Position numbers and translations under genes: made by a program. Shown in pieces: positions 6,773-14,949 of a stretch of DNA of 42,046 bases. The notes under the pieces were generated by a model, which saw only the letters and a program-made list of their open reading frames with translations, made no database searches and had not been told where the DNA came from. The DNA is from Prevotella sp. (lineage in GTDB: Bacteria; Bacteroidota; Bacteroidia; Bacteroidales; Bacteroidaceae): assembly GCA_017478085.1 (NCBI GenBank), contig JAFVEE010000059.1, positions 1 to 42,046 of the forward strand. Direction: 5' to 3'. How positions within the stretch are numbered: position 1 is the first letter of the stretch; every line of letters starts with the position of its first letter.

Positions 6773-7664
6773 AGGCAGCTTTCCGATAGTCTTTCTTCTG
6801 TAAAGAACTTGCAGCAGGCGGGGATGCTATAACGGTGCAGTCTTTCACGTTCCACGAAATGCAATTCAGGGCACCACCCTTGCGCACGGCTTCCAGTGCA
6901 GGTATGCCGATGGTTTCACACTCAGGAAACACTGCGCTGATTTGCTCTATAGCCTGCTCATCCTCTTCCGTACCCAGTTGTGGCACCATTATCAGTCGTT
7001 CCGTTTGCAGGAAATTAATGTATGCCCAACTGCGTTGATGCTTCCTTCGAGATTTGTAGTGCAGATGAATCACGTCGAACTTCTTCGCCAGTCTTTTCTC
7101 TATTTCTTTCGCCAGTTTCGGGTCGAAGTCTTCGTAGTTGGTCATCAGCACGCGACCATTACCCGCAAAGTGTACTATTCCATCGCTGTGACCATACATT
7201 TCCTCTCTGTCCCAAGGCAGAAACAGAATGTCGCATTTCAACTTTTCATGCAGAATCCTTTCTATCTCAGCCCTGCTCTTGTCTTTGTTCTCGGTGAATA
7301 TCTTTTCCGTCATCACGATGGTATCACCACATTTCACCACATTGCCGCCATCCATCACCAAGTCCATTTCTGTCATACTGTAGTTCATTTCAGAACAAAT
7401 TAGATAGCCGTCACAAGCCAGATATTTCTTGTAGCGACTATTATTTCTCAGATAGTCAGGCTCAAACCTGTATGCCACGAAATAGTGTTCTTCAATCTGG
7501 ATCGGCATATAGTCGCGGGCCCAGATGTAGTTCGGGTATTTCAGCAACCCGTGCCTTATGTCCCTTTCCGAAAGCGCTGCATGTATGCTTGACCACAGTT
7601 TCGGGCACTCATCCTTCAAATAGGGAGAGAAGTAGATATTGTTGGTATGGTTGTCGGTAATCAT
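6750..7664 (-). CDS. Agmatine deiminase / peptidylarginine deiminase family protein
   Basis: 304 residues, ATG at 7662-7664, no signal peptide, so probably cytoplasmic. The guanidine-modifying fold motifs are present: WARDYMPI at 48-55, DGGN at 105-108, GHSDG at 158-162 with the catalytic His, and GGALNC ending in the catalytic Cys268. Family members hydrolyse agmatine to N-carbamoylputrescine, or deiminate peptidyl-arginine. At 304 residues it is shorter than standard AguA (about 340-370), so the substrate is uncertain. It starts 7 nt after the stop of the 184-residue gene, forming an operon. No N-carbamoylputrescine amidase gene is adjacent, although that enzyme usually accompanies agmatine degradation. 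Confidence 0.85.
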   Translation of the reverse strand: MITDNHTNNIYFSPYLKDECPKLWSSIHAALSERDIRHGLLKYPNYIWARDYMPIQIEEHYFVAYRFEPDYLRNNSRYKKYLACDGYLICSEMNYSMTEMDLVMDGGNVVKCGDTIVMTEKIFTENKDKSRAEIERILHEKLKCDILFLPWDREEMYGHSDGIVHFAGNGRVLMTNYEDFDPKLAKEIEKRLAKKFDVIHLHYKSRRKHQRSWAYINFLQTERLIMVPQLGTEEDEQAIEQISAVFPECETIGIPALEAVRKGGALNCISWNVKDCTVIASPPAASSLQKKDYRKAAYEILLQN

Positions 7665-7671
7665 AAGCTTG

Positions 7672-8226
7672 TTACTTCCACGGGTTTGCTGAATAGTTTT
7701 TTAGTCCCACTATCGAAATTCCGTTTACATAGAAACGATACGGCGATTCTTTATACTCGCCTTTCACATGATAGCGTTCTCTTGATAAGATTTCACCGCT
7801 GTAAATTCCATTTGCTTTCTTCTCAATAAATGGATAGATTGTGTTAGGAAGCAGTGCTTCGTCATCAAAAAGTTCCCAAAGGCATTTCTCTGGTCCTAAG
7901 ATAGCCTCGGCAGAATCTAAAGGAATGACACTTCGAATGAGTATTCCACCATAGAATCCTTCTTTCTCGTTGCTGTTAAATGTAATGTCTACGCCACGAT
8001 GCATAAACCAACGGCCAGCATTCTCGGTACGTTTGTAAGTTATGGTGTCTTTATGTTGGGCATTGCAGAAATAGAATTCTATTTCTATCAATCGGAAAAT
8101 GCGTCCGTTCTTTACGATATGAAATTCTTTCAATAGTTTCTCTGCAACGCTTTTGAAAGTGGCTTCAATCTCGTCTTCCGATGAACGAGCATTTAATTTG
8201 GATAAAAGGAACTTTAAGTCTTCCAT
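7672..8226 (-). CDS. Conserved protein, unknown function (184 aa)
   Basis: 184 residues. An N-terminal helix-rich part (MEDLKFLLSKLNARSSEDEI) is followed by a beta-rich part with RIFRLIEIEFYFCNAQHKDT, GRWFMHRGVDITFNS, GFYGGILIRSVIPLD and NPWK at the end. I recall similar uncharacterised Bacteroidetes proteins but no name. The GRW-H-x-GVDITF and YGGILIR segments are the likely conserved core. No signal peptide. It is the first gene of an operon with the deiminase 7 nt downstream. Confidence 0.65.
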   Translation of the reverse strand: MEDLKFLLSKLNARSSEDEIEATFKSVAEKLLKEFHIVKNGRIFRLIEIEFYFCNAQHKDTITYKRTENAGRWFMHRGVDITFNSNEKEGFYGGILIRSVIPLDSAEAILGPEKCLWELFDDEALLPNTIYPFIEKKANGIYSGEILSRERYHVKGEYKESPYRFYVNGISIVGLKNYSANPWK

Positions 8227-8372
8227 GCTAACATTATAATTGTGAATAATTATCAGGGGCTAAAGTATAAAAAGGTTTTCGTTTTTCCAAATTTTCGGCC
8301 AACATTTTTCGTGGATACTTCAAATTGCCCTTCAGAAATAGTGCTTAGACCGTAAAAAATGTAAGCTGTTGG

Positions 8373-8482
8373 AATGGAGGCCCCGTTGCGTTGTAATGGA
8401 GGCTCGATTGCGGTGAAATGGAGGCTCCGTTGCAAGACAACGAAGGCCCCGTTGCGGTGTAACGGAGCCTTCGTTATGGATG
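8373..8482. repeat. 22-bp tandem repeat, five degenerate units
   Basis: Units start at 8373, 8395, 8417, 8439 and 8461, exactly 22 bp apart. They follow the pattern AAYGGAGGCYCCGTTGCGKTGT. The last two units are partly inverted relative to each other and form the hairpin described at 8439-8475. A second locus at 40534-40566 carries the same core on the other strand with 20 of 22 bases identical to 8384-8405. Confidence 0.75.
8439..8475 (-). terminator. Hairpin downstream of the Omp28-like gene
   Basis: AACGAAGGCCCCGTT (8439-8453) pairs with AACGGAGCCTTCGTT (8461-8475) with one mismatch, around a 7-nt loop. It lies 25 nt past the stop codon at 8500-8502 of the large minus-strand gene and is a plausible terminator for it. 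Confidence 0.55.
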
Positions 8483-8499
8483 AGGGGGAGGGTGGGGGC

Positions 8500-11400
8500 C
8501 TACTTGATGATGATCTTCTGGCCGTTCTGAATGGCGATGCCACGGCGGGGGTGCGCCGTGAGGCGCTGGCCGTTCAGGTTGTAGAGCGGGCCTGCGGCAG
8601 GAGCGGCGGCGGGGCTGACGGCCACGATGCCGTCGGTGCCCTCAGCCGTGGCTGCATTGCTGTAGACCGACTCGCCCTGGTTGTAGACGGCGGTGACGCG
8701 ATAGACATCGCCTGCCTTGCCCTCGGCATCGGTATAGGTGGGCTGCGACACCAGGGTCGTGTTCACGCGCGTACCATTCTTATATATGTTATAGCCGAAG
8801 AGCATCAGCCCCGTCTGGGCGGCCAGTGTGTCGGGGGCGAAGGTCACATCGTCGACGAGCAGGGCCCAGCCGTCATCGGTAGAAGTCACCTTGCGCAGGG
8901 CAAAGTACTTCGTGCCCTGCGGCAGGGCATATTCGAACTGCTTCCACTGGTTGTTGACAACGGTGCGGGGCGATTGGTCGAGGGCCATAAAATTGGTGGT
9001 CTCGATGCCCGTGGTCGAGATGTAGAACTGGAACTGCTCGGGGAATGAGCCAGAGCCAATGGCGTGGGCGTAGAACGACACCACCTGCTGATTGCCCGAC
9101 AGCTCGGGCGACACCAGCCAGTCGTCGCTGTTGTCGAGTGCGGCAACAAACGAGGCCAGGCACTTTTCGCCCGTGCGGGGGTACCAGCCCTGGGTCTCCA
9201 GTCCCTTTGCGCCCGTCTCGCGGTTCTCCACCTGCGAGGCGTTCCATACCATGTACGACATAATATCGCTGTTGCCGGGGAACTTCCAGCCATCGATGGC
9301 GTAGGTGAGCCGGTGGTCCAGGTCGTAGAGCGTCCAGTCGCCGAAGTTGGTGCGCTGGAAGTCGGTGTACTGCTCGAAGCTGTCGGTCACCACTCCGTCC
9401 TCGGTGCGCGGTGCGGCGGGCGTGCCCCAGTTCAGGGCAATGGCCTCGCCCTGCGTGGCAGCCGAGAGACCCGTGGGCTCAGGATAGCGCGGCAGCTTCA
9501 CGCTGATGGTCTGCTCCTCAGAGCGGTTGTTGCCTAAAGCTTCGTCGGCGGCATAGACCACCTCGGCATAGAGCTGGCTTTCGGCCAGCATGTCGATGGT
9601 GGCTTGCAGCTGCACCATAATGGCCTGCGACTGGCCTGCCGCTACGGCGGTACCCATGCTGCTGCCCGCCTTCACGCCGTTGGCATAGACCTCGACGGTG
9701 TACTGGCCCGTGGCCACGTCGTCGGTGCCCAGGTTGCTCACGGTGGCCGTCATGTAGCGTGTCTCGCCCGCCTTCAGGTTGCGGGGCAGGGAAGCAATCT
9801 CGACGCTCAGGTCGTGCTGGCGCTGGTCGATGATGGTCACGTTGTCTAAATAGACCAGGTCGACGCTGGTGCCCATCGTCACCTCGAAGCCCACCTGCAC
9901 GTAGTCGTGGCCACTGCAGCCCGTGAGTGGCACGGTGGCCCTGATGTAGCGGCCCTTCTGCGATTCGTCGTCCAGGGGAATGGTGGTGAGCGTCTCGAAG
10001 TCGCCCCCTTCCTTGGCCACCTTGACGGTGAGCGGCTGTGCCAGGGCGTAGGGATAGTAATAATAGAAGTTGAGCACGGGCGTCACGGCATCCTTCATCG
10101 AGATGTTGCCCGTATGGGCCATGGCCGTCTCGCTGCTGCCCAGAATAGAGTTGACGACCAGCATGCCGCCATCGCCGTCTTGCGTATAGCGCGAGTCTTC
10201 CATCACGGTCCAGCGGGCCTGTGCCGACCTGATGTCGGTGCGCCAGTAGTGGCTCAGCATGCCTCCGGCAAACGACTCGGCGTAGGGCAGCGTGTTCTGG
10301 CCGCCGATGATCTGCGGGTTCGACGAGGTCCAGCCGCCCTGCACGCCCTGTGCCGACACGGGGCGCACGTAGTACTGCATGAGTCCCTGACCGTCGATGA
10401 CGTACTGCACCAGAACGTTGTAGCCCATATCCTCATACTGTTTGCGCATCGCCTCCTCGGCCTGCTTCAGGAAGTCGGTGCCGACCTCGTCCTCATAGCT
10501 GCAGGCGGTGATGCCCGTGGTCTGTGGCGAGCTTTGGTGGTAGCGGCGCACGTCGTAGGTGATACCCTCGGTGTCCAGATAGCCGCCGTGGGCCCCCACC
10601 GTGGGTGCATCCCAGGTCAGTCGGGCGCGGTGCGTGTCCTGGTTGTACTCGAAGCGCAGGTTCTCGATGGCTCCCGGCGTGTCCTTGCCCACGTAGACGG
10701 TGGCCTGGCTGACGACGCCCTCGCCGTAGCCGTTGGCGGCCACGATGCTGTAGGTGTGCGAGCCTGTGGTCACCTCGGTGTCGGTGAAGCTGAGCTGCTG
10801 GCCCAGGCCGGGGGCATCGAAGGTCTTCACCTGGCGGCTGTCGCGATAGACGATAGCCTGCGAGAGCTCGCTGAGCCCGCGCCCGTCGATGGTGCGGGTG
10901 GGCGTGGTGAAGCTGATGGCCGTCTGCAGTGCTCCCTGTGCACCGGGCGCGACGCTGAGGCCGCTCACGGCTGCCGGCACGTTCTGGTTGTAGGTCTCTT
11001 GCAGTACCACGTTGTGCAGGTAGAACGTGTTCGACTGCGGGTCGGTGGTGGTCATCAGGTGGAAGCCCACGTAGGCGGCACCCGTGGCAGGCACGGTGAA
11101 GATGGTGCTGAACTGGCGGGCTGCGGTATTGCTGATGGTGGTCTTGCTGAAGATGGTGGTGGTCATAGCCTCGGCAGTGGCCTGCTTGCCCAAGGCCACG
11201 AGCAGTTGCTCGCCACCGTCGAAGTCGATGCTGGCCGTGAAGGTGAGGCGGTAGGTCTTCTGAGCATCGAGCTGTACGGCGGGCGTGATGAGCCAGTCGT
11301 CGGCCTGATAGTCACGCACGCAGCGCACGGCCCCGAAGCTGTCGTCATACTGCCAGGTGTTGCCATCTTTGTTCTGGTCGATCACCTTGTAGCCGTTGAA

Positions 11401-12318
11401 CTGGGCCGATGTGCTGAAGTCGTGGTTCAGCAGCTTTGCGGCTCCGGGCGGGTCGGGCAGGTCGTTGGGGTCGGTAGGCTGGTCGTCGTCGCCCGGCTTG
11501 GGGTCTACGGGCCCTGACGTGCCCTTCACCTGCGCCTGCGTGGCATTGAGCACCTGGCCCGTGGGATAGTTGGTGCCCGATGGCGCGGTGGCGGCCAGGA
11601 AGGCCACTACGCGCAGGTGCTCCACCTGCCAGGCGGGGTCGAGGGTGGCCGTCGTGGCGTAGCTGAAGCTGGTGCCGTCGGCACTCCAGTTGGGCAGCGT
11701 GCCGCGCTGGCCGGTGACGAACTCGCGCAGAATGTTGTCGTGCTGCTTCTTGTTGGCATCGCCGGCCTGGGGGGCCTGTGCCGTCACCTCGTCCTCTACC
11801 AGGTAGATGTGGAGCGTGGCACGGGGATAGTCCTGCTGCACCGTGGCCAGGCTCTGGCCCGTGATGCTGATGGAGAGCGTGCTGCCGTCGACGGTCGAGG
11901 AGGCTTGCAGCTGCACGGGGGCAGGCTGCTGGGCCTCATAGTCGAACACGGCCCGAACCACATCGTCGCCCAGACCGCCAATGGTGAAGGCGGGCGTCGA
12001 GAAGGCATCGAACTGCGTGCGGTCGAGCATCACAAAGGGGTTGCCCGTCACGCCATAGCGCGTCATGGCGCTGCTGGCGCTGAGGGTGAACTCGTCGTCG
12101 GCATAGCCCACGTGGTGCGACACCCACACCACGTCGCTACGCTGGCTGACTACGGCCTCCAACCGCTCGTCGACCGGAGGACAGTTGACGCACGGCAGCG
12201 AGGTGAAGTGCTCCAGCAGCACCGTGCGCTGGAAACTGGTCTGGGCATGCACTGGCATGACCATGCTGCACAGCGATAGCAGGAGCAGCCTGAGAAGGGG
12301 TAGTAGATTCTTTTTCAT
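8500..12318 (-). CDS. Large secreted Omp28-like protein with adhesin-type domains
   Basis: 1272 residues from the ATG at 12316-12318; the upstream in-frame ATG at 12366 lies before the promoter. The signal peptide is MKKNLLPLLRLLLLSLCSMV...VHAQ. Residues 25-285 match Omp28-type thioredoxin-like domains, with CVNC at Cys43/Cys46. A DPKPGDDDQPTDPNDLPDPP linker follows, then a choice-of-anchor-J (cleaved-adhesin) domain starting NHDFSTSAQFNGY, two fibronectin-like stretches, a second jelly-roll, a CARDB-like segment (LPRNLKAGETRYM), and another choice-of-anchor-J domain (DSFEQYTDF...DDWLVSPELS). The last residues, YNLNGQRLTAHP...IQNGQKIIIK, are the tail also seen at 1-72. It is likely exported and surface-bound; adhesion is inferred from the domains only. 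Domain borders are approximate. Confidence 0.85.
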   Translation of the reverse strand: MKKNLLPLLRLLLLSLCSMVMPVHAQTSFQRTVLLEHFTSLPCVNCPPVDERLEAVVSQRSDVVWVSHHVGYADDEFTLSASSAMTRYGVTGNPFVMLDRTQFDAFSTPAFTIGGLGDDVVRAVFDYEAQQPAPVQLQASSTVDGSTLSISITGQSLATVQQDYPRATLHIYLVEDEVTAQAPQAGDANKKQHDNILREFVTGQRGTLPNWSADGTSFSYATTATLDPAWQVEHLRVVAFLAATAPSGTNYPTGQVLNATQAQVKGTSGPVDPKPGDDDQPTDPNDLPDPPGAAKLLNHDFSTSAQFNGYKVIDQNKDGNTWQYDDSFGAVRCVRDYQADDWLITPAVQLDAQKTYRLTFTASIDFDGGEQLLVALGKQATAEAMTTTIFSKTTISNTAARQFSTIFTVPATGAAYVGFHLMTTTDPQSNTFYLHNVVLQETYNQNVPAAVSGLSVAPGAQGALQTAISFTTPTRTIDGRGLSELSQAIVYRDSRQVKTFDAPGLGQQLSFTDTEVTTGSHTYSIVAANGYGEGVVSQATVYVGKDTPGAIENLRFEYNQDTHRARLTWDAPTVGAHGGYLDTEGITYDVRRYHQSSPQTTGITACSYEDEVGTDFLKQAEEAMRKQYEDMGYNVLVQYVIDGQGLMQYYVRPVSAQGVQGGWTSSNPQIIGGQNTLPYAESFAGGMLSHYWRTDIRSAQARWTVMEDSRYTQDGDGGMLVVNSILGSSETAMAHTGNISMKDAVTPVLNFYYYYPYALAQPLTVKVAKEGGDFETLTTIPLDDESQKGRYIRATVPLTGCSGHDYVQVGFEVTMGTSVDLVYLDNVTIIDQRQHDLSVEIASLPRNLKAGETRYMTATVSNLGTDDVATGQYTVEVYANGVKAGSSMGTAVAAGQSQAIMVQLQATIDMLAESQLYAEVVYAADEALGNNRSEEQTISVKLPRYPEPTGLSAATQGEAIALNWGTPAAPRTEDGVVTDSFEQYTDFQRTNFGDWTLYDLDHRLTYAIDGWKFPGNSDIMSYMVWNASQVENRETGAKGLETQGWYPRTGEKCLASFVAALDNSDDWLVSPELSGNQQVVSFYAHAIGSGSFPEQFQFYISTTGIETTNFMALDQSPRTVVNNQWKQFEYALPQGTKYFALRKVTSTDDGWALLVDDVTFAPDTLAAQTGLMLFGYNIYKNGTRVNTTLVSQPTYTDAEGKAGDVYRVTAVYNQGESVYSNAATAEGTDGIVAVSPAAAPAAGPLYNLNGQRLTAHPRRGIAIQNGQKIIIK

Positions 12319-12353
12319 AAACGTTTTTTTATTCAGCTTTGTGTAAGTTTTTG

Positions 12354-12385
12354 CAAAGTTACGCATTTTTATTCAATGCCATCAA
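12354..12385 (-). promoter_or_regulatory. Promoter TTG-N21-TAACTTTG for the Omp28-like gene
   Basis: On the minus strand TTG (12383-12385) and TAACTTTG (12354-12361) are 21 nt apart. The -7 element lies 35 nt upstream of the ATG at 12318, which supports the later start. Confidence 0.65.
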
Positions 12386-12445
12386 GAATCTGACCAAAAA
12401 AAATTAAAAACCGTACGAAAAAAGTGGTTTTACGTAGAAAAATTG

Positions 12446-12453
12446 TATCTTTG
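12446..12453 (+). promoter_or_regulatory. parA promoter -7 element TATCTTTG
   Basis: TATCTTTG matches TAnnTTTG and lies 32 nt before the parA ATG at 12486. It probably drives the whole parA-to-relA run, since the genes overlap or nearly touch. Confidence 0.6.
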
Positions 12454-12485
12454 CAGTTCGTTAGTTTAAAGGAAAGAGATTGAAA

Positions 12486-13250
12486 ATGGGAAAGATTATT
12501 GCATTAGCCAACCAAAAAGGTGGCGTGGGCAAGACAACTACGACCATCAACCTGGCCGCATCGCTCGCCACGATGGAGAAAACGGTGCTTGTGGTAGATG
12601 CCGACCCGCAGGCCAACGCCTCGAGCGGACTGGGCGTGGACATTCAGGAGGTAGACTGCTCGCTCTATGAGTGCATTGCCAAGAAGGCCGATGTGCGCGA
12701 TGCCATCTACACAACCGATATAGACGGTCTGGACATCATTCCGAGCCACATAGACCTGGTGGGTGCCGAGATCGAGATGCTGAACCTGGACAACCGCGAG
12801 CGGGTGGTGAAGCAACTGCTGGACCCCATTCGCGACGAGTACGACTACATACTGATAGACTGTTCGCCCTCGCTGGGCCTGATCACGGTGAACTCGCTGA
12901 CGGCTGCCGACTCGGTGATCATACCCGTGCAGTGTGAGTACTTCGCCCTGGAGGGCATCTCGAAGCTGCTGAACACCATCAAGATCATCAAGTCGAAGCT
13001 GAACCCCAGGCTCGAGATCGAGGGCTTCCTGCTCACCATGTACGACTCGCGCCTGCGTCTGGCCAATCAGATCTACGACGAGGTGAAGCGCCACTTCCAG
13101 GAGCTGGTGTTCAAGACCGTGATTCAGCGCAACGTGAAGCTGGGCGAGGCTCCCAGTCACGGTCTGCCCGTCATCCTCTACGATGCCGACTCTATCGGGT
13201 CGAAAAACCACCTCGCACTGGCTAAGGAGATCATTAACAAGAACAAGTAA
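12486..13250 (+). CDS. parA: Chromosome partitioning ATPase ParA (Soj)
   Basis: 254 residues from ATG at 12486; a TTG two codons upstream is also open but ATG gives the standard [20 protein letters not shown] start. The deviant Walker A KGGVGKTT is at 11-18, followed by [11 protein letters not shown] and [19 protein letters not shown]. ParA ATPases move origin regions by binding DNA and being stimulated by ParB. The stop codon overlaps the parB start (TAATG). Confidence 0.95.
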   Translation: MGKIIALANQKGGVGKTTTTINLAASLATMEKTVLVVDADPQANASSGLGVDIQEVDCSLYECIAKKADVRDAIYTTDIDGLDIIPSHIDLVGAEIEMLNLDNRERVVKQLLDPIRDEYDYILIDCSPSLGLITVNSLTAADSVIIPVQCEYFALEGISKLLNTIKIIKSKLNPRLEIEGFLLTMYDSRLRLANQIYDEVKRHFQELVFKTVIQRNVKLGEAPSHGLPVILYDADSIGSKNHLALAKEIINKNK

Positions 13251-14179
13251 TGGCAGTACATAAGAAATACGCTAAGGGCTCGGCCGTGCTGGGCCGTGGC
13301 CTTGACGACATAGGGAGCGGTCGCGGACTGGACGCCCTGATCGACACGAGCGAGGTGAAGACCCAGGGCTCGTCGAACCTGAACGAGATTCCCATAGAGC
13401 AGATTGAGCCGAACCCCGACCAGCCGCGCCGCGAGTTCGACGCAACGGCCATGCAGGAGCTGGCCACCAGCATACAGAACATGGGCATCATTGCCCCCAT
13501 CACCCTGCGGCAGGTGGCCCCAGACCGCTACCAGATCATAGCCGGTGAGCGCCGCTGGCGGGACTCGCAGATGGCCGGGCTGACGAGCATTCCGGCCTAC
13601 ATTCGCACCGTGGAAGACGAGAACGTGATGGAGCTGGCGCTGGTAGAGAACATTCAGCGCGAAGACCTAAACGCCATCGAGATTGCACTGGCCTACGAAC
13701 ATCTGGCCGAGACCACCGGCATGACGCAGGAGAAGATCAGCGAGCGCGTGGGCAAGAGCCGCACCGCCGTGACCAACTATATGCGCCTGCTGAAGCTGCC
13801 CGCACAGATACAGATGGCCCTGAAGAACCATGAGATCGACATGGGCCACGCCCGCGCCCTGCTGTCGCTCGACTCGCCGTCGATGCAGCTGAAGCTCTTC
13901 GGCGAGGTGAAGAAGAACCAGTACTCCGTGCGCAAGGTGGAGGAGATGGTGCAGATGCTGAAGAATGGCGAGGACGTACAGACGGCCAAGAAGAAAATCA
14001 GCTCGAAAGCGCAGCTGCCCGACGAGTTCAATGTGCTGAAGAAACGCCTCTCGGACTTGTTCCAGACCAAGGTCACGATGACCTGTTCGCCACAGGGCAA
14101 GGGCAAGATCAGCATTCCCTTTGCCAACGAGGAGGAGCTGGAACGGATTATGAACGCGATAGACGGGAATAGGAGTTGA
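13250..14179 (+). CDS. parB: Chromosome partitioning protein ParB (Spo0J)
   Basis: 309 residues, ATG overlapping the parA stop by one base. LGRGLDDI near the N-terminus is the ParA-contact region; EIPIEQIEPNPDQPRREFD opens the ParB/Sulfiredoxin CTP-binding fold with AGERRWRDSQMAGL and ENIQREDLNAIEIALAY; the helix-turn-helix ERVGKSRTAVTNYMRLLKLP follows. ParB binds parS sites and spreads as a CTP-dependent clamp. The C-terminal dimerisation part is a KGKISIPFANEEELERIMNA segment. No exact parS consensus was searched for across the window. Confidence 0.95.
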   Translation: MAVHKKYAKGSAVLGRGLDDIGSGRGLDALIDTSEVKTQGSSNLNEIPIEQIEPNPDQPRREFDATAMQELATSIQNMGIIAPITLRQVAPDRYQIIAGERRWRDSQMAGLTSIPAYIRTVEDENVMELALVENIQREDLNAIEIALAYEHLAETTGMTQEKISERVGKSRTAVTNYMRLLKLPAQIQMALKNHEIDMGHARALLSLDSPSMQLKLFGEVKKNQYSVRKVEEMVQMLKNGEDVQTAKKKISSKAQLPDEFNVLKKRLSDLFQTKVTMTCSPQGKGKISIPFANEEELERIMNAIDGNRS

Positions 14180-14202
14180 CGACGGCACACCTTATTAATA
14201 AT

Positions 14203-14928
14203 ATGCGCGCGCGAAGCTGGGCCGTGGCCATCCTGCTGCTTTGGGGAGTAGTGGCCATGAAAGCCCAGACGGTGGCAACCGACTCGATAGTGGCTGCCAT
14301 CGACTCGATTTATGCGGAGATGCAGGACGACTCGCTCTTCCAGGCTGCCGACTCGCTGGCCGCCGAGCTGCCAGTGGTAGTCCAGAAGCAGGAGAAAACG
14401 AGCACCGCACGCGACTGGAGCACCTGGCGCCCCGACCCGCAGCGGGCCCTCTGGCTGGCACTGGTCATACCGGGTGGAGGCCAGATCTACAACCGCAAGT
14501 ACTGGAAACTGCCCATCGTCTATGGCGGCTTCATAGGCTGCATCTACGCCATGTCGTGGAACAATATGATGTATCACGACTACCAGCAGGCCTATCTCGA
14601 CATTATGGACGACGACCCCGGCACGGCCAGCTACAACAAGTTCCTGCACCTGGGGCGTACCATCAACAGCTCGAACGAGGAACGCTACAAGAGCCTCTTC
14701 AAGAGCCGTAAGGACAAGTACCGCCGGTGGCGCGACCTGAGCTTCTTTGTGATGGTGGGCGTCTACGCCATCTCGGTGATCGATGCGTATGTAGATGCGG
14801 AGCTGTCGGACTTCGACATCTCGAAAGACCTGAGCCTGAAGGTGCGCCCCACCGTGATAGGCAACGGACTGTCAAACAACCCGCTGTATGCCACGTCGGT
14901 AGGCGTGAACTGCAGCCTGAACTTTTAA
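14203..14928 (+). CDS. DUF5683-domain membrane protein
   Basis: 241 residues from ATG at 14203; a TTG at 14176 is also open but overlaps parB. MRARSWAVAILLLWGVVAMKAQ is a signal peptide. The core from about residue 85 carries DPQRALWLALVIPGGGQIYN and RKYWKLPIVYGGFIGCIYAM, the DUF5683 signature, followed by a second membrane segment FFVMVGVYAISVIDAYVDAE. Its position between parB and the transglycosylase is conserved in Bacteroidetes by my memory; the function is unknown, probably envelope-linked. Confidence 0.85.
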   Translation: MRARSWAVAILLLWGVVAMKAQTVATDSIVAAIDSIYAEMQDDSLFQAADSLAAELPVVVQKQEKTSTARDWSTWRPDPQRALWLALVIPGGGQIYNRKYWKLPIVYGGFIGCIYAMSWNNMMYHDYQQAYLDIMDDDPGTASYNKFLHLGRTINSSNEERYKSLFKSRKDKYRRWRDLSFFVMVGVYAISVIDAYVDAELSDFDISKDLSLKVRPTVIGNGLSNNPLYATSVGVNCSLNF

Positions 14929-14949
14929 AACGAAACCCAGAAAAAGAGA

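Noticed and set aside
7672..8226. 3-methyladenine DNA glycosylase
   Set aside because: GRWFMHRGVDITF loosely recalls that fold, but the helix-hairpin and active-site residues cannot be identified, so it is left as unknown.
9907..11517. Long open frame on the plus strand, 536 codons
   Set aside because: It is antisense to the Omp28-like gene, with the His/Val/Gly-rich composition of a GC-rich shadow frame and no start context or family signature.
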